Below, in pieces: positions 58,569 through 64,000 of a stretch of DNA of 64,000 nt. Source of the stretch: Lumnitzera littorea (Eukaryota; Streptophyta; Magnoliopsida; Myrtales; Combretaceae). The notes beneath the pieces were generated by a model. It did no database searches. It had not been told where the DNA came from and saw nothing but the letters and a program-made list of their open reading frames with translations. Every line of letters starts with the position of its first letter. Within the stretch, counting starts at the first letter, position 1. The DNA lies in assembly GCA_024138015.1 (NCBI GenBank), contig JAMXBB010000010.1, forward strand, positions 78,834,373-78,898,372, given 5' to 3'. Both the position numbers and the translations under genes were made by a program.

Positions 58569-61540
58569 TACAATGTCCACTAATTCACTTAAGTACACAT
58601 AAAGCCACAAACCTAAAACCTTAAGCTCTTACAAACTTAAAACTAGTTCACTTATTAACCTCATAATCTTAAACAATTATAGGATTTAGAAATTGACTTG
58701 AAACACTGACCAATTAGTAAAATTAGGACTTACGAAATTAATTAGACTATAGAACCAATAACTCAATCACAAAATTATTAGAGAAAGGAATAGAAATTTA
58801 TTAAACCCAACATTATATTAATAAGTGAAGGCAAAAATATATTCTGATTACTCTTATAAATAGATTATAAAGAATGAAGACAATTATAAGTAAAGAAGCA
58901 TTTACTAGAAGACAAGAGTTAGAAAATTAACTATAATGCATTTACATAAGATAAACATGATAAAAAGTAACAAAAAAATAAATTATTCCTAGAAATAAAA
59001 GTAAGTAGTAAAAAATAAAAATAGAATAATAAGTAGTATACTAGCAACAAAGTAAGGTAAATAAATAATAAGTAGAGGCAAGAAACATAGCAATGACTCA
59101 TGTTCTTTACATATAAAACATTATCATGAAATTTCCCCTCAAAAAGTAAATAGTATTTCAGAAAATTAAATTAAATAATAAAATAATACGATAGACTGCT
59201 AAAATATGACAAAAATATCTTATAAAACATCATAAAATGCCTAAAAACTACCAAATCAACTCTGCAATTGTCAAACAACTCATAAAATGTCATAAAAATA
59301 TCTATTAACTTCCAAGGAAAGCAAATAAAAAATTTGCAAAATTCAAAAATATCATAAGAATATTAAAATATGTCATAAATTTTTCAAGAATTCATCAAAA
59401 TTACAAAAGTGGCAAAAGAATGTTGAAAAATTAGTTGGACACATGTCTTAGAGTTAAGAACACATGGTAATTTTTCCATGAATTTACATCCAATGGAAAA
59501 TTATAAAATAATGACGATGCATAATAAAAAATTCACTAAAAAATAGACACTTCTCTAAAAATCAAGACAAATTTATGGGACACTTGCTCTAAGGGATATG
59601 TATGCGAATTTTCAAAAATTTTAGGCTGCACAATAATTTAAAATAATTATCAAGGTCGATTGAATATCCTATAAATAACTCCCCTCACTTCAAAAATTTC
59701 CACAACTCAATTCAAGCCTCTAAAAATATTGGAAAATTTTCCATAATTCCTTCATATTCCTCTTAAGAGGTTAAATAAAGGTAGAGTGATAGTGGTGGCC
59801 ATTAGGTGATGGTTTTAGCTGATTTGTTCGTTTTGGCTCCAAGAATTTTAGAGCTTTTTAGTTCATGTTGTTTCAAGGAGTCTTTTTACGTAATGAGTAT
59901 TCTAAATCATACCTTCTTATAGTAATTTTCATTGTTTAGTTTTTTTATATTTTTAGAAGTTTTTGCTAATTATGTTGAAAAATACTCGTTTTAAATAAAA
60001 ATAATAAAACCTTAACTATTGACCTCCTAAATTCTTTAAACTTTTTGTTATAGTTTCTTATCCCAAATATAATTTTTAAAGACTAAGGCTATTGTTTGTT
60101 TAAGTACTTTCCAATTTTCTTATTTATTTAGCGTTATTTCTTAATAAAATATTAATTTTCTATTAAATATTATAATTCTTGGATGAGAATTTTATATATT
60201 TTGGCTACTTCCATACCCATATTAAGATTTTTGTATGATATTTAGTCCATCCTTATATATATACTCATCTATAATCAATTCTGCAAAGAACCATTACTTT
60301 TCATAACCTTTATAATAATAACTTTACATAACTTGGAAATGTCATCATTTCTTTACCTTTTTCTATATATAATGAACATCTTTCACCACTTCTTTTAAAC
60401 TCAACTTCATCTACTTAAATCGATAACTAACAAAAGTATAAAAGTACAAATAGAAAGATTACCAATTAGCAAGATTATTGATTTCACATGAGCTAAATGA
60501 TACTTTCCTTTATCATCAAAATAGGAATATATTTCAAAATCTCTTTTCTTATCCTACTTATAGATGCTCATAGATGGCAGTAAGGAAACCATAAAGATTA
60601 ACCCATTTAAATGATTATTTACCCTAATTCAAAACCTTACTCAAAACTTCAAAATCTCATATATAGAACCTATTGTAGAAACTTTAGAGTACTACAAATT
60701 GTGTAGAGCTACTATAAACATATTTTTTAGGATTTTGGTGACTACTAAAGGGATAGCAAGCACTCCATAACCTAGGTAAGTTGGCTTACTTTGTTGTAGT
60801 TATGTTATTTGTAGTAAGGAATTATCGACCGTTATACTAATTGTGGTTGTAATTAGAATTACTTATGCATATGTAGTGAATGTATTTGATATGTTGTGCC
60901 GTAATGAGCTCTCTAATTGGTATTAGAAAATTCTATCTAGCCTCAGTTAACTAATTATCCATCGGATTCTTTACATATTTGCATTTTGTCCCAATAAATG
61001 TCGACCATTAGATCAGGTATAGGTATTACCTTTTTTTGGCTATATTGAACTACATTGACTGGAGAGGAGGTCACGATATAGGTAAAAATTATTTAGGAGT
61101 AGTTTGAAGTGGTTTAGGTAGGATTAATAGTTTATTACACAAGCTTAGATTTGGTGAGAGAATGTTATTTACTCTTTGGAATCTAAACAAAAGTGAGGTT
61201 AATTTCTCTAATCTCATGATAGATTGAATAATATCATATGGATAACATTTGATTTGTTTCATTGCATTCTAACTAAACCATGGTTGTTTGCTTGGTAAAT
61301 GTATAATGCATGTTCTTTACTAACTTACTAAGCATATAGACTCTCTCACGCCCTTATAGATATTCTTTTGCTAGTAAATTTAACAAAAGCTTAAGATGGG
61401 AAAGTTAAGTAAGGATCGATCAACAAAGAGTTGATTATAAGAGTTCTATACCAATTCATAGGCATTTGTAAAAGGCTTAAGTTCTATTGTAATAAACAAT
61501 TTTTCATGTTTAATAATGCATTATTCTTCAGGGTTATCAA
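58569..61540 (-). mobile_element. LTR-like repeat E, inverted copy, splitting Tat gag
   Basis: Reverse-complement similarity to 46540-47912 runs from about 58570 to 60000. Further right, 61270-61400 reads in reverse like the 5' part of the long solo LTRs (CTATAAGGGCGTGAG followed by CTTAGTAAGTTAG). I interpret the whole as one long LTR in minus orientation, ending near GTGGACATTGTA (58569) and starting near TGATAACCCTG (about 61539). No target duplication was found, so the borders are approximate. Gag is readable on both sides. Confidence 0.55.
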
Positions 61541-61544
61541 TGCT

Positions 61545-62500
61545 TCTGTTTTGCTTCCCTTAGTACTACCTACTTTGATATGATGCCATATGTATACTAC
61601 TAGTATAGTAGTGGCTATAGGCCTTATGCTTTCATTATCTATTAGTATACACAGTGATACTATAATGATTAAGAAATTGGATTCTCATTAAGCCATGATG
61701 GTCTTCCATGCATATGAACTTTGAGGTTTACTTACCAAAATTATTCAAAAATTTTGGCTTCTTTCTTTAACAATACATGAAGAAGCCACCAAAAGTCTTT
61801 ACACCGTGAATTGTAACATGTAGAGTCACGATTATGCTAATGTTGATTATCTCAAACATAGCTGCAATGAATTGGAAGAGATAATCCTTAATAGATTCCT
61901 CCAACCACTACATGATGAGGTTAGGCTGATAAGTATATGGCAAGCATCTTACTTGCTAGGAAGTGGTGGCAGAACTACCAGCTAAGCTCTTAGAAGCAAG
62001 AAATGGAGTTCAGCTTCAAGTTAGTAAAAGTAAGTCTAAGTAGTTTTTTTTAGCATGCTTAGGAAGTCCCTATAAGTGATTGCAACCGTATAGGTCCATC
62101 ATTGATTAGAAGTGGGTTAGGTGGTCATTAGGGTTAGTTGTTCCATCATTGAACTCTATGATGTGTTTTCCTGTTTAAGGGGCAGTAATTCTTCATAAAT
62201 CTCCCTAGAGAACTTGCCAACAGAGTCATTCTTCTTTATGCCACTAAGCTCCTAGAGAGCACTCTAATGTACTCCTCAAGCTACTTTATGTTTTTGTTAG
62301 CTAAGGAATGGTATGGGTTGGGCTTAGAGGGCGTAGGGCAATTACTCCAAGTTGGGTTTGGAGCATGGCTATTTACAACTATTAGTGCTGTGTAAATGAG
62401 GGGCAATGGGAGGTTTACTTTTAGCTACAAGTGATGGTGGTAGTGGGGCGTTATTGGAGACATTATTGTCTTCCAATGATGGTGGACCATCTTGCCGCAA
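61545..62500 (-). pseudogene. Tat-type Gypsy gag remnant, N-terminal and middle part
   Basis: On the minus strand, fragments read FDGTTDPNDHLTHF-like residues (from about 62140: NDGTTNPNDHLTHF), MDLYGCNHLIGTS (near 62100), ASKSLAGSSATTS (near 62000), EESIKDYLFQFIAAMFEI (near 61900) and MEDHHGLMRIQF (near 61715). The order matches gag of Tat-group Gypsy elements. Stops are frequent. The C-terminal part continues at 58556 beyond the inserted repeat. Confidence 0.65.
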
Positions 62501-62763
62501 TTCATTAATATGTGCCTTTAGTTGTTGGTTTTGCTATAGTAAGGGCTTTTAACTCTAGGTTTTAGAAGCAGGATTATTACAAAGTTGCTTTAAGTATGTG
62601 ATGTGGTCTTCATAATCATATTAACTTAGTAGCTGCAATGGTAGAGGCTAAGAAATGGCAGCATCTCTAGCCTGTGTGTTGAGCGGTTTCTTAACTACAA
62701 AAGTGTTGTCATTGTTGTTTAAGCAAGTAATACGTGACCTTCTTAGCATTAAGGTCATGTATT
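62501..62763. other. Tat leader region, no gene seen
   Basis: This lies between the PBS and readable gag of the minus-strand Tat element. No domain is recognised. Confidence 0.4.
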
Positions 62764-62784
62764 TCACAATTAGATGCCACCAAA
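62764..62784 (-). promoter_or_regulatory. Primer-binding site of the Tat-type element
   Basis: Read on the minus strand: TTTGGTGGCATCTAATTGTG, adjoining the LTR border at 62785. It resembles the PBS pattern common in Tat-group elements, with C-to-T and G-to-A changes and a 2-base insertion. Confidence 0.5.
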
Positions 62785-63430
62785 TGTTTGATACTTGTTT
62801 TTAGTAGGGTGATTGAGTTTGAGAGTAACTTGCCAAATGAACAACATAAGTTAAGAGGGAGTGCTTAATGTGGTTCAAAAGTGACTACTATGATGCTTAA
62901 GTTAATAAAGGGAAGGTATTACTACTTAGGGAATAAGGGAGTGATAAAGTTGGAATCCTTTACCCATAGCCTCGATCTACTATTTATAAGTAAGTTTGAT
63001 GAGCTATATTTGAAAGGAGATAAGAATCTTAAAATCTTCTTTTTGACTCTAGATCATATGGACAATATCTTAAGGACAACACATACTAGCTATGGACTTT
63101 TCTTATCTGGCTAAGCTATTCTTGTCTAGTCTCCTTTTTAAACTTATGGGTTGGGGTCGGGCGATTCTATGCTTAAGGGCCTAGGCTCTAAATAGAAGAT
63201 TGATAATGGGAGCATTGATAAGGATTCTAATACATTGTCCATGCTATAGGGTACTTGATCTAAGGTTTGGCAAGATTATCCTTATGATTAGAGACTCAAT
63301 TGAACTTTAGTGACATTGATGAAGCTCCTATAGTTTGGCCTGAGCTTTGATTAAGGTTGTTTGGGCTATAAGGGTTAGCCTATACTCTAGGAAGGTTAGC
63401 CTAAACTTCGACTAAAATAGCTTATCAACA
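62785..63430 (-). repeat. 5' LTR (part) of the Tat-type element
   Basis: It starts TGTTTGATACTTG next to the PBS. It shares motifs in order with the block at 28463-29400, including ATGCTTAAGTTAATAA at 62892. A TATA-like CTATTTATAA is near 62980. The outer border could not be fixed; the stated end is approximate. The open frame at 62881-63114 (+) lies within it and is not regarded as coding. Confidence 0.5.
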
Positions 63431-64000
63431 CTTATCATTTTTGCTATCTAGCATGCCATGTAGACATCCTAAATGGTATATGATGGTTAAATGGAAAGCT
63501 TGGGATACATGATGACTTATTATTGGTCCAAAAAGCCAATAAGATAGGTGGAAATGAATAGGCTAACCTTGAATATTTCAATCAAACTAACATTGGTAAT
63601 TTCAAATTCATGTACTTAATTAAAAAACCAATCAAAATTAGGTACGGAATATGACACTATCTTACTTCTTTACTAAGAATATAATTGCAGTTGTATTTTT
63701 ATTTTTTTTCTTATATTTTGTTTGTATCAATATGTGATCTTAGAAGGGATTGAGTAAATGAAATGTAATAAGATAAAATTATTAAAAAAAGCATCCCTAA
63801 TTATCTTGTGCTTCATTTGTTCTAATATTGGTGGATCATATTTATACAGTATATCCTCATCTCTTACATTCAATTATTTAGGTAAATTGTGTTGACCATT
63901 TTTAAAAACTTTCATAATTGTATGCACATTTACATTCCATGTTTTTAAAATCGAGTACTTTCCCTACTCTTACATATATGGACCTAACTATTATTACATA
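63431..64000. other. Intergenic DNA, no gene seen
   Basis: AT-rich, with no ORF, repeat pair or terminal repeat that I can support. Confidence 0.5.

Noticed and set aside
1..64000. CRISPR arrays, bacterial operons, riboswitches or plastid insertions
   Set aside because: No regularly spaced short direct repeats, no compact gene clusters and no recognisable organelle genes; the window is plant nuclear repeat DNA.

Overview
This is AT-rich nuclear DNA from a flowering plant, most likely a eudicot. The evidence is a spliced MATE transporter gene with plant GT-AG introns, plant-type Copia, Athila and Tat retrotransposons, a plant LINE, and several MITE families. I cannot name the species from sequence alone. 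I recognise one intact protein-coding gene: a 7-exon MATE efflux transporter at 39791-44510 (+), predicted 473 aa. Most of the rest is decayed, nested mobile DNA.

Left part (1-12.4 kb): long solo LTRs of one general type. Two have 5-bp target duplications that I could match exactly (3095-6002 flanked by CCCAT; 6500-9449 flanked by TTGGT), and the window opens inside a further copy. A Tourist-type MITE lies at 2246-2629. The second solo LTR interrupts a block (A, about 6.22-12.21 kb) that is repeated without the insertion at about 35.46-38.24 kb (block B), directly upstream of the MATE gene.

Middle (12.5-35.5 kb): a decayed Copia element (12472-22304, +) carries recognisable gag, protease, integrase, RT and RNase H. 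Its 3' LTR is split by a 3.5-kb solo LTR (18516-22022, TSD TTAGT). Next is a decayed LINE (about 22.3-26.52 kb and 35.08-35.46 kb). It is split by an Athila-like Gypsy element in minus orientation (26521-35076, TSD ATGGG) that keeps both LTRs, a PBS, gag and a 3' extra ORF, but in which I could not find pol. A MITE with TGGTTG ends sits in the LINE, and a relative sits in block B.

MATE locus (38.3-55.1 kb): a TRIM-like mini-retroelement lies about 0.9-1.5 kb upstream of the start codon. Intron 6 is swollen by two MITEs. About 7 kb downstream is a decayed partial copy of the gene (intron 5 to 3' flank, about 52.23-55.09 kb) with two stops, a 115-bp deletion at the end of exon 6, an hAT-type MITE and an internal 193-bp tandem duplication. 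Between gene and pseudogene lie a long LTR-like repeat, a tRNA-like/SINE head and a minus-strand Copia remnant.

Right end (55-64 kb): short tandem repeats, then a Tat-type Gypsy gag on the minus strand split by a second, inverted copy of the 46.5-kb LTR-like repeat, with a PBS and LTR fragment at 62.76-63.4 kb. I see no CRISPR array, intact tRNA or rRNA gene, or bacterial feature. No wholly new system is evident. The most interesting points are the gene/pseudogene pair, the nesting order that can be read from target duplications, and a perfect 35-bp inverted repeat inside the Copia RT region.
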